A stretch of 29,160 bases of DNA from Streptomyces sp. NBC_01571 (GTDB lineage Bacteria; Actinomycetota; Actinomycetes; Streptomycetales; Streptomycetaceae): positions 1 to 29,160 of the forward strand of contig NZ_JAPEPZ010000009.1 in the NCBI RefSeq assembly GCF_026339875.1. The letters run 5' to 3'. The stretch's first letter is position 1; the number at the start of each line of letters is the position of its first letter. Positions 6,579 to 14,571 of the stretch are shown here, piece by piece. The notes under the pieces were generated by a model that was not told the DNA's origin, ran no database searches, and worked only from the letters and a program-made list of their open reading frames with translations. Position numbers and translations under genes: made by a program.

Positions 6579-7577
6579 TTGCGAGCCTCTTTAGCCGTCA
6601 CGATCGGGGCGGGCGCGACCGCGGCTGTCGTCGTGGCCGCGCTCGTGCAGGCCGCCGGCGACGATCCCGTGGTGGGAGCGGCGCTCAGCCTGTCCATCCC
6701 CGCCCAATACCGGTCCCTGGTCGAGGACGCGGGAAATACTTGCCCCGAGGTCACACCGAATCTCCTTGCTGCGCTCCTCACACAGGAATCCGGGTTCGAC
6801 CCGAAAGCACAATCACCTGTCGGAGCCGAAGGCGTCGCGCAGTTCATGCCGTCCACGTGGGAAACCCACGGCATCGACGGCAACGGCGACGGAAAGCGCG
6901 ATGTGTGGGATCCCGGAGACGCGATCCCCTCAGCGGCAAAATATTTGTGCGACATCGCCGGGGACGTCAAAGATGTTCCGGGAAATGCGCAGAGCAACAT
7001 GCTCGCCGCCTACAACGCGGGCAGCAACGCGGTCCGTAAATACGGCGGTGTGCCTCCCTACAAGGAGACACAGAACTACGTCCGCTCGATCTCCGCACTC
7101 GCCAGCAAACCCGCGACCGGCGGAAAGACCGCGACCACAGAGCAGGCCGCCGCCGCGATCAGTGCGGCCAGCGGAATGCTCGGCACCCCTTATTCGTGGG
7201 GCGGCGGCAGCGCAAGCGGTCCGAGCACGGGGATCTGCTGCTCCCCAAACGGGCACTCCGGAAAGACGATTGCCGGGTTCGACTGTTCCGGGCTCACGCT
7301 CTACGCCTATGCGAAAGCGGGCATCAGCCTGCCCCGCACGGCAGCCCAGCAGTACGCGGCATCGGAGCCCGTCAAGCCGGGCGATGTACGCCCCGGCGAT
7401 TTGGTCTTCTACGGCAGCAGCCCGGCCAGCATTCACCACGTCGGAATTGCCATCGGGGGCGGCTGGATTATCGACGCCCCCCGGCCCGGCACGGAAGTCC
7501 GCATCGACCCCATGGACACGATGACCGACCTGCTCGCGGTCGCCCGTCCCAATCCCTCACACAACAAGGAGATCTGA
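6579..7577 (+). CDS. Cell-wall hydrolase: lytic transglycosylase (SLT) plus NlpC/P60 peptidase
   Basis: 332 residues from a TTG start at 6579 with AAGGAGGG eight bases upstream. An N-terminal hydrophobic segment (about 5-25) is a signal peptide or anchor. Residues 42-165 are a transglycosylase domain with the catalytic-type Glu-70 in TQESGF, then AQFMPSTW and AAYNAG. Residues 190-325 are an NlpC/P60 domain with Cys-236 in FDCSG and His-286/287 in SIHHVGI. The enzyme would cut glycan strands and stem peptides to let the transfer apparatus through the wall, like VirB1-type hydrolases. It lies between traB and three membrane-protein genes; its end carries the ribosome site of the next gene. Confidence 0.88.
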   Translation: MRASLAVTIGAGATAAVVVAALVQAAGDDPVVGAALSLSIPAQYRSLVEDAGNTCPEVTPNLLAALLTQESGFDPKAQSPVGAEGVAQFMPSTWETHGIDGNGDGKRDVWDPGDAIPSAAKYLCDIAGDVKDVPGNAQSNMLAAYNAGSNAVRKYGGVPPYKETQNYVRSISALASKPATGGKTATTEQAAAAISAASGMLGTPYSWGGGSASGPSTGICCSPNGHSGKTIAGFDCSGLTLYAYAKAGISLPRTAAQQYAASEPVKPGDVRPGDLVFYGSSPASIHHVGIAIGGGWIIDAPRPGTEVRIDPMDTMTDLLAVARPNPSHNKEI

Positions 7578-7580
7578 CCC

Positions 7581-7856
7581 ATGGACAAGTTCACGACCCT
7601 CGCGAAGCCCGTCGACATGTCCGGCGGGTTCAAGGACTTCTTCGACACCATCGGCCTGACCGGCGGTGGCCTGGTCACCAAGGGCATCGCCGCCGTGATC
7701 GCCGTGATCGCGGTCCGCATGCTCCTGCAGCTGTCCAACGACCCCAAGGGCGCGCTGCGCAAGGGCTCGATGGCGATCGGCACGCTGTTCGTCGCCGTGA
7801 TCCTTGCCCTGTACGGGGACACCCTGTTCTCCACCGTCACCCAGGCCAAGGGCTGA
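7581..7856 (+). CDS. Small two-helix membrane protein of the transfer operon
   Basis: 91 residues from ATG 7581, with AAGGAG overlapping the upstream gene's end. Two hydrophobic segments (about 30-50 and 65-85) flank a short basic loop (NDPKGALRKG). Size, topology and place just before a TrbL/VirB6-like gene recall VirB2/TrbC-like or TcpC-linked small proteins, but no signature confirms this. Probably an inner-membrane component of the transfer channel. Confidence 0.7.
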   Translation: MDKFTTLAKPVDMSGGFKDFFDTIGLTGGGLVTKGIAAVIAVIAVRMLLQLSNDPKGALRKGSMAIGTLFVAVILALYGDTLFSTVTQAKG

Positions 7857-7861
7857 CAGCC

Positions 7862-9133
7862 GTGGCAGACAAGGACGACCCGTGCGACCTCCTCAAAGGC
7901 ACGCCGGGATACGAGTACTGCCGAGGTAACCAGGAATCCGGCGGCCACCCAGGCACCGGCGCCGGCGGAAAGGGAATCTCTGACGGGGCCTCCGACCACG
8001 TCAAAGAGCTCGCCGTAAGCCTGATCAAGAAGATCAACGGCCTGGTTGCGCCGGGAAAGGGATGGGCACCGGAGACTGCGAACAGCGGTCTGTACGAGCC
8101 GTTCTTGTGGCTCGGTCAACATCTCGCCGTCGCGATCTTCATGTCTGTGGTTGTCGTGTGCGCCTTGACCGCATGGCAGGGCGCACCCCGTCTGCGGCAG
8201 ATGGGCGCTTCCACCGGATGGTCTCTGGCTGCGGTGGCCGGTATGGCGTCGGTCCCGGGCGTGGTGATGCTGCTGAACAAGGCCGTGAGCGCAGCGTTCA
8301 CGGCCGCGTTCGACAGCAATGAGTCCACGCTGTTCGGTGCGATCAGCGCGGACATGGATAAAGGAGCGGACGCGGGAAACCCGCTGGCGATCCTGCTGAT
8401 CATCGCCGCTCTGGTGGTGGCCCTCGCCTTTGCCGCGCTGGTGTTCATGATGCGACAGCTCGGGATCCTGGCGTTCGTGTGCATGGCACCCGTCGTGCTG
8501 GCGTCACTGGCACGAGGGGGCGACACATCCGCGGTCAAGGCGTGGGCGGGAAAGCTACTGGGGTTGATGTTCGCCCCGTTCGCGTTGCTGCTGCTCTCCC
8601 CGTTCGTGGCGTTCGCCAAGGGCTCGCTCGTGGTCGACGCGGTGCTGCTGGTCGCCGCGGACGCGCTGATGCTGCGGATGATCTTCCATGGGGTGCCCTA
8701 CTTTGGCCCCAAGGTCGCTCGCGGTGCGCGGGCGTTGGTGGAACGCCGCACGGACAACCGGCTCGCCCGGGCGGTCGTGCGGGCCGGCGCCCCGGACGTC
8801 TACGAGCGGGAGAACGCACCGCGCGGGCTGCGCACGGTGGACACGCCGGGTCGCGCAGTGCATCAGGACCGGGGTGTGCTGTTCGCCGCGTACGGCGTTA
8901 CGCAGCGCAAGCGTGAGGGACAGCTGACCACGGCGTCCACCATCGCTCAGGTCAATCAGCGTGCGGCCCGCACCGCGCAGATCACTCAGGCGCGTCAGCA
9001 AGCTCGGGCGGCTGTCCAGCGGCAGGCACCAACCCCCCGCGTCCCGGCGCCCGGGCCTCAGCCCCGGACGCCGGCGCCGCGGAGGCAAACGCCGAACCCG
9101 CAACCGGGCTCAGGGCAGTCACCCAACTCGTAG
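7862..9133 (+). CDS. TrbL/VirB6-like polytopic membrane protein
   Basis: 423 residues from GTG 7862, five bases after the previous stop. A Cys-containing hydrophilic N-terminus (1-80) is followed by about six membrane segments (about 87-105, 120-138, 175-197, 200-216, 230-251, 255-272). A long basic, Gln/Arg/Pro-rich cytoplasmic tail (about 275-423) comes last. This layout fits the TrbL/VirB6 channel proteins of type IV secretion, and homologues accompany NlpC/P60 and VirB4-like genes in Streptomyces conjugative elements. The operon segment ends in the strong hairpin at 9146-9199. Confidence 0.72.
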   Translation: MADKDDPCDLLKGTPGYEYCRGNQESGGHPGTGAGGKGISDGASDHVKELAVSLIKKINGLVAPGKGWAPETANSGLYEPFLWLGQHLAVAIFMSVVVVCALTAWQGAPRLRQMGASTGWSLAAVAGMASVPGVVMLLNKAVSAAFTAAFDSNESTLFGAISADMDKGADAGNPLAILLIIAALVVALAFAALVFMMRQLGILAFVCMAPVVLASLARGGDTSAVKAWAGKLLGLMFAPFALLLLSPFVAFAKGSLVVDAVLLVAADALMLRMIFHGVPYFGPKVARGARALVERRTDNRLARAVVRAGAPDVYERENAPRGLRTVDTPGRAVHQDRGVLFAAYGVTQRKREGQLTTASTIAQVNQRAARTAQITQARQQARAAVQRQAPTPRVPAPGPQPRTPAPRRQTPNPQPGSGQSPNS

Positions 9134-9145
9134 TCCCCTGCCATC

Positions 9146-9199
9146 GGCCCTGGTGTCCGCTCCCCGCCCCTCATCGGGCGGGGAGCGGACGCCAGGGCC
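9146..9199 (+). terminator. 24-bp hairpin, strong terminator-like structure
   Basis: 9146-9169 pairs with 9176-9199 over 24 positions with one T-G wobble and a six-base loop. It divides the transfer cluster between the TrbL-like and SCO6880-like genes, so it may be a partial terminator or an mRNA stabiliser, since transcription seems to continue. Confidence 0.75.
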
Positions 9200-9228
9200 G
9201 GGCTCATCAGATGTGAAGGAGCGGTTCT

Positions 9229-10305
9229 GTGTACTCCCTGACCCCCGGCTACCGGATCCCCGCTGTGCAGCGCGGACTCAGCCCTGTCGAAACCCTGCTG
9301 ACGAAAGCCAACGCCGGGCTCGGGAGCGCCGTCCTGATGTCGGCCATGCTCACCCCACCACCCGTGTGGACATTCGGCGCGGTCGGCGCGGCCGCCGCTC
9401 TCCTCAACGTGGCGCCGGGCCCGCGTTCCGTCGCCCGCTGGGCAGCCGTCGGCTACCGGCATCTGCGTGAACGCATCGTGCCGGCGGGCGTGTTCACCCA
9501 TCCCGGAGCAACCGCGACATGGGCCTTGTACCCGGACCACGGCACTATGCAGGACGACCAGCGCCGGGCATCCTTCCACGACGCGTTCAGCAAGGCGCTG
9601 GCGTTCGCGGGCGGTCAGGCCCGCAGCGCCGGCGTTCAGGTCCACGTCACCCACCACGCGGCCAGCGGCGAACACACCGACCACACGCAGACGGTCTCCG
9701 TCCACGTACCCAAAGGCCTGGCCGGGCAGCCCGCCCGCGTCCTGGACACGCTCGCCGGCGAGTTCGCCGCACTCGGTGTCCTGACGCCCATCACCCCCGA
9801 CCCGGTACCCGCCGTCGCCGACCGCGGCCCCGGCTGGGTCGCGCTGGACGACGGACGGTTCGCGGCGACTGCGCGGATCACGTCCTGGCCCCAGGAAACC
9901 GGCGGCGACCTCATGCCGAAGATGCTGCTCGGCAGCCAGAACGCGGACCGTTCGTTCGCGGTCCTCTACCGGCCGTTGCCGGTAGGCCAGTCCCGCCGCT
10001 CCGCGAAATGGCAGCGCGCCGCGAGCGAGGCGTTCATCAACGACAAGGTCAAGCAGGACGCCCACGACCTCGCTTCCAGCACCGCGCACGGCGCGCTCGT
10101 GCAGGGCGCGACGCTCGTGGACCTCGACGCCTACCTGACGGTGTGGGGCGACAGCCCCGACACGGTCACCGATGCCCGCTGGCAGGCATCCCTCGCCTCC
10201 GACCGGCACCGCATCCGGCTCGACTGGCTGACGGGCCAGCAGCACCGCGCCCACGTGATGACTACCCCGCACGGAGCCTCCACCAGGAAAGGGGCGATCC
10301 TCTGA
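9229..10305 (+). CDS. SCO6880-like (PrgI/VirB3-type) membrane protein
   Basis: 358 residues from GTG 9229 with GAAGGAG seven bases upstream. Two short hydrophobic stretches (about 28-62) near the N-terminus are followed by a soluble alpha/beta domain of about 270 residues. I recognise the SCO6880-type pattern: a short membrane anchor before a VirB4-related domain, always next to a VirB4-like ATPase in actinobacteria. It contains no Walker motifs. The stop overlaps the next start (TGATG), implying equal production and probably a complex with the ATPase. Confidence 0.7.
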   Translation: MYSLTPGYRIPAVQRGLSPVETLLTKANAGLGSAVLMSAMLTPPPVWTFGAVGAAAALLNVAPGPRSVARWAAVGYRHLRERIVPAGVFTHPGATATWALYPDHGTMQDDQRRASFHDAFSKALAFAGGQARSAGVQVHVTHHAASGEHTDHTQTVSVHVPKGLAGQPARVLDTLAGEFAALGVLTPITPDPVPAVADRGPGWVALDDGRFAATARITSWPQETGGDLMPKMLLGSQNADRSFAVLYRPLPVGQSRRSAKWQRAASEAFINDKVKQDAHDLASSTAHGALVQGATLVDLDAYLTVWGDSPDTVTDARWQASLASDRHRIRLDWLTGQQHRAHVMTTPHGASTRKGAIL

Positions 10306-12521
10306 TGATCCGCCTGCCCTCCAACCACGCCGCGATCACAGCGCCCCTCGTCGCGTCCAGCACCCGCTTCCCCGGTATCCCGATCGGGCGGTCACTGCTG
10401 GACGGGCGCCCCTTCCACCTCTCCCCCGTGCAGGCCGACGCGGCGATCCTGCCCGCGACCAACAGCCTTGCCCTGGGAGGTCTCGGCTCCGGCAAGAGCA
10501 CCACAGCGAAAACACGGATCCGGCGCGAGATCCTCCACCACGCCCATCAAGCCGTCGTCATCGACTCCTTCGGGGAGGAAAGCGCCGGAGGCGAATGGGC
10601 GCCGCTGGTCCGCTCGCTGGGAGGCCGGGTCATCGAGGCCGGCGCCTTCACCCTGAACCCGTGCTCGAACCTCTTCCCTGCCGAGGTGCGTGAGCAGCTG
10701 GTCCGCTCGCTGATCCTGGCGGTGGAGCCCGGCGCTCTGACCTACCAGGCCACCCACGCTCTCCAGCACGCCCTCAATCACCCGAAGGCGACCTCGCTGA
10801 ACGGGCTGGTCGACGCGCTGGTCAGTCCCGAGAGCGGCCGGTGGCCGGCCGCGAAGCTGAGCGAGTGGGGTGAGGGCGCGGCGATCGCACTGTCCCGCTA
10901 CACCGAGGGCTCGCTGCGCGGGCTGTTCGACGGCCAGGACGCGAGCCTGCCGGAGACGGACCTGCCGATCCTGTCGTTCGACTTCTCCAGTCTGGACCGC
11001 AACAGTCCAGCGATCCCGTCACTGATGGCGGCGGTCTCGTGCTGGGCAGAGCACGTGTGGCTGCGCCAGTCGACCGCCGTGCACCGGCACCTGGTCCTCG
11101 AGGAGGCGTGGCAGATCCTGCTCTCCCCTGCCACGAGTGAGCTGATCCAGCGTCTGCTGAAGAACAGTCGGAAAGCCGCGTTGTCCCTGGACGTGGTGAT
11201 GCACACGCTCTCTGACCTCGGGGAGGGCAGGGCGCAGGACCTCGCGCGGCTGTGCGAGATCGCGCACGTCGGGCGCCTCGGCCCCGAAGAGGCCGCGATC
11301 GTCGGCTCGTTGCTCGGCCTTCCGGCCTGGGCAGTGGAACGGATCCCGGCACTGGATCCGGGACAGGCGGTGTGGAAGGTCGGCCCCGACTACGTCGACA
11401 TCATCCAGACCGTGCTCGATGACGAGGAAGCCGCGCTCACGGACACGTCCTCGCGCCGGCGCAAGGCACAGCAGGCCTTCGCGGTCGAAACCGACGCCGC
11501 GGTCGCCGATGCCACGGCCGATGACGACCAGGCACAGACGGAAGCCGAGTCCGCGTTCGGCGACGCGAGCGTCTACGCCGGGCTGAGCGAGGACCAGGGA
11601 GCCACCCTGGCGCCGCAGGAGCCGGTCGCCGATGACGCCGGGTGGGGCTGGGACATGCCGCCCAACGTCATCGACACCCGGCACGGCGACGTCCTCCAGG
11701 CCGCGAGAGAAGGACGATGCAGCGAGGCCGCGCAGCTGGCGGCGATCGGCGAGCGCGAGGACATCAACGCGTTCGGCATCAACTCGGACCAAGCGGTCTC
11801 GTGGCTGTCCACCCGGGCCAGGGTGGCGGACCTGTCCGGAAGCCCGGACCAAGCCGTTCAACTCCGCGCTACCGTCGCCCGCATGGGTAAAGACGACGTC
11901 GAATGGTTCCAGCAGACCGACGACAGCGCAGATCCGGCGTGGCACAGCGCGCCCCAGCCGCCCACACCAGAACTGACCCCTGACGACGAACAGTCCCCGC
12001 CGTTGCGCCAGCGTGGCTGGCCGTACGTCGCCGCGATCGCAGCCCTAGCCATCGCAGGGGCTGGGGTATGGCAGAGCGCAGCGAACGACAAGCAGGAACA
12101 GCAGTACAAGGAGAAGGCAGCCGCCTATAAGGGCGTATCAGTTACACAACTGAACATCGATGGGGTCAAGACCGAAGCCGCAGCGTCATGGAGCAGAGAC
12201 GGCCGGTCCGTTGTCCTGTCGGTGTGGGTCGACTGGCGAGAGAAGCCGAAGCTCGTCCGTATCGACTCCGGCAACCAGACGGCGAAGGAGCAGACGCAGC
12301 CGCTCGAGTCGGGGCAGTTTCCCATGCCCATTCATCTGGAAGTGAAGGTGCCGGTCAAGGACCGCTACCAAGCGGTCCGGCTGATTGTCGCAGTGGGCGG
12401 GTCCCAGTGGAAAAAGAATTCCCGGGCCCCGCACCGTGCGATCGAGTTTCACCCGGACCGGACGGCCATCGACACCGAAACTGGTAAGCACCTCAAGCAG
12501 TACTATTCGCGGCTGCTTTGA
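10305..12521 (+). CDS. VirB4-like ATPase with an extra C-terminal membrane segment and extracytoplasmic domain
   Basis: 738 residues; ATG 10305 overlaps the previous stop by one base. Walker A is GGLGSGKSTT (58-67), Walker B is HLVLEEAW (262-269), and the motor ends near residue 375. It matches the VirB4/TraC ATPases that energise type IV secretion. The remainder is unusual. Residues 380-450 are an Asp/Ala-rich linker, 450-535 a helical, TPR-like region, 571-589 a single membrane span, and 605-738 a domain of beta-strands with a final basic/aromatic tail. VirB4 proteins normally stop after the motor, so this looks like a fusion, with the last domain outside the membrane. It closes the transfer operon. 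Confidence 0.78.
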   Translation: MIRLPSNHAAITAPLVASSTRFPGIPIGRSLLDGRPFHLSPVQADAAILPATNSLALGGLGSGKSTTAKTRIRREILHHAHQAVVIDSFGEESAGGEWAPLVRSLGGRVIEAGAFTLNPCSNLFPAEVREQLVRSLILAVEPGALTYQATHALQHALNHPKATSLNGLVDALVSPESGRWPAAKLSEWGEGAAIALSRYTEGSLRGLFDGQDASLPETDLPILSFDFSSLDRNSPAIPSLMAAVSCWAEHVWLRQSTAVHRHLVLEEAWQILLSPATSELIQRLLKNSRKAALSLDVVMHTLSDLGEGRAQDLARLCEIAHVGRLGPEEAAIVGSLLGLPAWAVERIPALDPGQAVWKVGPDYVDIIQTVLDDEEAALTDTSSRRRKAQQAFAVETDAAVADATADDDQAQTEAESAFGDASVYAGLSEDQGATLAPQEPVADDAGWGWDMPPNVIDTRHGDVLQAAREGRCSEAAQLAAIGEREDINAFGINSDQAVSWLSTRARVADLSGSPDQAVQLRATVARMGKDDVEWFQQTDDSADPAWHSAPQPPTPELTPDDEQSPPLRQRGWPYVAAIAALAIAGAGVWQSAANDKQEQQYKEKAAAYKGVSVTQLNIDGVKTEAAASWSRDGRSVVLSVWVDWREKPKLVRIDSGNQTAKEQTQPLESGQFPMPIHLEVKVPVKDRYQAVRLIVAVGGSQWKKNSRAPHRAIEFHPDRTAIDTETGKHLKQYYSRLL

Positions 12522-12633
12522 CCACTCTGGTACGCGCAGCTGGCACTCTGCTGCTGATGCTGACTGCCCTCACAGGCCACCTGCAACGCGCTTCTATCGT
12601 CTACGGCCCGCTCCCTTCAAGGTGCGGGCCGTG

Positions 12634-12649
12634 GACACGTAGACGTGTC
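12634..12649. promoter_or_regulatory. Palindrome GACACGT-AG-ACGTGTC, possible operator
   Basis: A perfect 7-bp dyad with a two-base centre lies in the gene-free stretch 12522-12767. It is preceded by ACGGCCCGC/GCGGGCCGT (12603-12611 and 12624-12632), itself a hairpin. No clear promoter boxes are seen. Apart from these and the hairpin at 12676-12711, I see nothing in this gap. Confidence 0.4.
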
Positions 12650-12675
12650 TGCACAATTTCCGGGTGTTCCGCCTG

Positions 12676-12711
12676 GTCCTCGCCCACCGCCACGGCACGG
12701 TGGGCGAGGAC
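12676..12711 (+). terminator. 14-bp perfect hairpin, probable terminator
   Basis: GTCCTCGCCCACCG (12676-12689) pairs exactly with 12698-12711 across an eight-base loop, between the VirB4-like gene and the next small gene. Confidence 0.7.
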
Positions 12712-12767
12712 TGGACAGGCCGCCCGGCCGCAGCACCATCCCCGCCAACCCGAAGGAGAGATCTCGC

Positions 12768-12989
12768 GTGGCAAAGGGCCCCGCCGTCATAGGTGTCCTG
12801 ACCGAACCCCCGAGACCGACCTGGTGGCGCCTCAACCGCCACAAGGCGCTATTGGTCGTCGGCTTGCTGGTCGGTTACTGGATCGGAACCCACCTGCACG
12901 GCACTGCGGAACCACAGCCGGACACCCCGAGCCCGGGCCGCACCGCTCCCGGCTCGCAGCACACGCACACCGTCCCCGGCCCGGCCTGA
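12768..12989 (+). CDS. Small single-span membrane protein, 73 residues
   Basis: GTG 12768 follows GAAGGAGAG with eight-base spacing. One membrane segment (about 28-44, KALLVVGLLVGYWIG) is preceded by basic and Trp residues and followed by a Pro/His-rich tail. No family is recognised. It is flanked by two hairpins and therefore probably transcribed alone or by read-through. Confidence 0.6.
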   Translation: MAKGPAVIGVLTEPPRPTWWRLNRHKALLVVGLLVGYWIGTHLHGTAEPQPDTPSPGRTAPGSQHTHTVPGPA

Positions 12990-13012
12990 CCTCACACCCA
13001 GGGATTCCCTCC

Positions 13013-13050
13013 TGCGCCCCGCCCCGCCGCTCCTGGCAGGGCGGGGCGCA
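13013..13050 (+). terminator. 12-bp GC hairpin, probable terminator
   Basis: TGCGCCCCGCCC (13013-13024) is the exact reverse complement of 13039-13050, with a 14-base loop. Confidence 0.65.
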
Positions 13051-13087
13051 GTCCTGTCTGCCCATCGACGTCTGGAGGACCCGGCCC

Positions 13088-13195
13088 GTGCTCATTCCTC
13101 GCCCGCGCCGCCGGATCGGCCGTCCCCGCCCGCAGCGCCCCGGCCCCCGCTACCCGCAGCGTCCCGTCCGGCTGCCCGACGTCTGGAGTCGGTGA
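13088..13195 (+). CDS. 35-residue Arg/Pro-rich leader peptide or small protein
   Basis: GTG 13088 with GGAGGA about nine bases upstream; the frame ends in TGATG, overlapping the next start by one base. The product is almost entirely Arg and Pro (MLIPRPRRRIGRPRPQRP...). It could be a nucleic-acid-binding peptide or a translated leader that couples expression of the next gene. Such a short, biased frame is only moderately supported. Confidence 0.4.
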   Translation: MLIPRPRRRIGRPRPQRPGPRYPQRPVRLPDVWSR

Positions 13196-13620
13196 TGGGC
13201 GGCATCAGCGGCGTCACCTTCAAGGATCACGAGCTGCTGGTTTCGGCGTACGACTGGGGAACCGCCCCCGAGGGGCTGGCCACCCGGCGTCAGTTACGCG
13301 CTCTCGGGCTGCGCCCCGCGGGGCAGGAGCCGATTGTGCTGCGCTGCCGCTCGTGCGGGTTTTGGCCCGGCCGTATCTGCACCCGGCCGACGTACCTGTA
13401 CCGGATCGACCGCGCCCGGCCGGTCCGGCCGATGACTCTCGCGCAGGAGCGGGCCCTGGACCGGGCGATGGAGGCCAGGCAGCGGTGCGGAAAATGCGGT
13501 CGCCGGTACCACCACTGCATTCCATTGCGCACCCTCGGCAGCTGCCTGGAATGCCACGACGGAACCCCCGCCGACCCCACCACCTACATACCCGCGCCCG
13601 CCCACCAGCTCGCCGCGTGA
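13195..13620 (+). CDS. RRQRL-motif zinc-binding protein
   Basis: 141 residues from ATG 13195; a GTG three bases earlier is also possible. The stretch TRRQLRALGLRPAGQEP (about 31-47) followed by CRSC, CGKC and CLEC pairs is the pattern of the actinobacterial RRQRL motif-containing zinc-binding proteins, common in Streptomyces plasmids and integrative elements. Their function is unknown; the basic motif and zinc ribbons suggest nucleic-acid contact. The Leu in RRQL is encoded by TTA, so translation may depend on bldA. Confidence 0.7.
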   Translation: MGGISGVTFKDHELLVSAYDWGTAPEGLATRRQLRALGLRPAGQEPIVLRCRSCGFWPGRICTRPTYLYRIDRARPVRPMTLAQERALDRAMEARQRCGKCGRRYHHCIPLRTLGSCLECHDGTPADPTTYIPAPAHQLAA

Positions 13621-13640
13621 CATCCGAGAGGACGACCGAC

Positions 13641-13931
13641 ATGAGGACCGTCCCTCGGCTGCGCACCGTCCTGATGCTCGCTGCCGCCCCGGCCGTGGTC
13701 GCGGTGACGGCCGCGGTGCTCACCGCCGGGCACCGGACGCTGTACGCCGACCGGCACCGCATTGAGCTGGCACCCAGGTCCCGCCGCTCCTGCCCCGACT
13801 GCCGGGGTGCCGGCGGCTGGTGGACCAGCGGCCCGTTCCCGGAGATGGAGGCGTGCGGCTGCTGGTCGAACCGGCGCACGCTGCGCCTCCCGCTCTTCCA
13901 CGCCGCCTGGCCGGACGAACCCCCGTTCTGA
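13641..13931 (+). CDS. Small membrane-anchored zinc-motif protein
   Basis: 96 residues from ATG 13641. A hydrophobic segment (about 8-29) is followed by a soluble part with CPDCRGAGGWW and later CGCW, recalling a DnaJ-like CxxCxGxG half-site. It probably lies in the membrane with the Cys domain exposed on one side. It may be co-transcribed with the RRQRL-motif gene 20 bases upstream. No family is recognised. Confidence 0.6.
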   Translation: MRTVPRLRTVLMLAAAPAVVAVTAAVLTAGHRTLYADRHRIELAPRSRRSCPDCRGAGGWWTSGPFPEMEACGCWSNRRTLRLPLFHAAWPDEPPF

Positions 13932-13940
13932 AACAGCTCC

Positions 13941-13963
13941 GCCCCGGCCCTGCAGGCCGGGGC
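13941..13963 (+). terminator. 9-bp hairpin after the zinc-motif gene
   Basis: GCCCCGGCC (13941-13949) pairs exactly with 13955-13963, loop of five. Placed 10 bases after the stop codon. Confidence 0.65.
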
Positions 13964-14056
13964 GCAGCCGTAGTACGAGGCGGCCGCAGCATCGGCAAAG
14001 AGTCGGCCGCCCCGCTCCCCCTTCACCCCGTTTCCGAGATCAGGAGAGATACCAGC

Positions 14057-14563
14057 ATGCACCGTCCCGCCGCTTTCGCCGCCCTGCTCGGGCTGACCCG
14101 CGCTGCCAGTGCCATCGGTGACTTCTGGGTGCAGAACGATTTCTGTGCCCGCGTGAAGGGCGCCTCCGACGATGTCCCGGTCACCTACGAGAACCCGGCC
14201 ACCCAGGAAAAGACCGTCCACGGCACCACGGACGGACGCAAGGCATGCCTGCACCACTGCCTCACCTACACGGCCACACAGGCGGTCGTCGCCGGGCTCG
14301 GGGCCCGCGCCCTGGGCATCCGGGTCCACCCCGGCGCCGCGGCGGCCGCGCTCGCCCTGTCGTTGGGCACGCATTACCTCGCGGACCGCCGGGTGCCGGG
14401 CCACGGCTTTCTGGAGAAGCTCGCCGACAAGACCGGCAAGACCAACTTCTACAAGCTGGCCGACTTCGGCATGAACGGCGCGTTCCACCTCGACCACTCC
14501 TGGCACCGCGGCTGGGAGACCGTCGCCGCCCTCATCGCGACCACCAAGGCCACCAGCCGGTGA
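14057..14563 (+). CDS. DUF3307-like membrane protein
   Basis: 168 residues from ATG 14057 with CAGGAGAG upstream. Motifs GDFWVQND (21-28), CLHHCLTY (64-71), THYLADRR (105-112) and HLDHSWH (144-150) sit in or beside hydrophobic helices (about 72-88 and 93-108). Conserved Asp/His pairs in such helices are the pattern of DUF3307-type proteins (GDF-xx-Q, H-xx-Y, H-xx-D), so I place it there with moderate trust. A metal-binding membrane enzyme is possible, but the function is not known. It is followed eight bases later by the RapZ-C-like gene. Confidence 0.55.
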   Translation: MHRPAAFAALLGLTRAASAIGDFWVQNDFCARVKGASDDVPVTYENPATQEKTVHGTTDGRKACLHHCLTYTATQAVVAGLGARALGIRVHPGAAAAALALSLGTHYLADRRVPGHGFLEKLADKTGKTNFYKLADFGMNGAFHLDHSWHRGWETVAALIATTKATSR

Positions 14564-14571
14564 CCCGGCCC

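Noticed and set aside
12518..13195. Long plus-strand frame from TTG 12518
   Set aside because: Crosses two hairpins and overlaps a better-supported small membrane-protein gene; only its last part (from GTG 13088) has a ribosome site and coupling.
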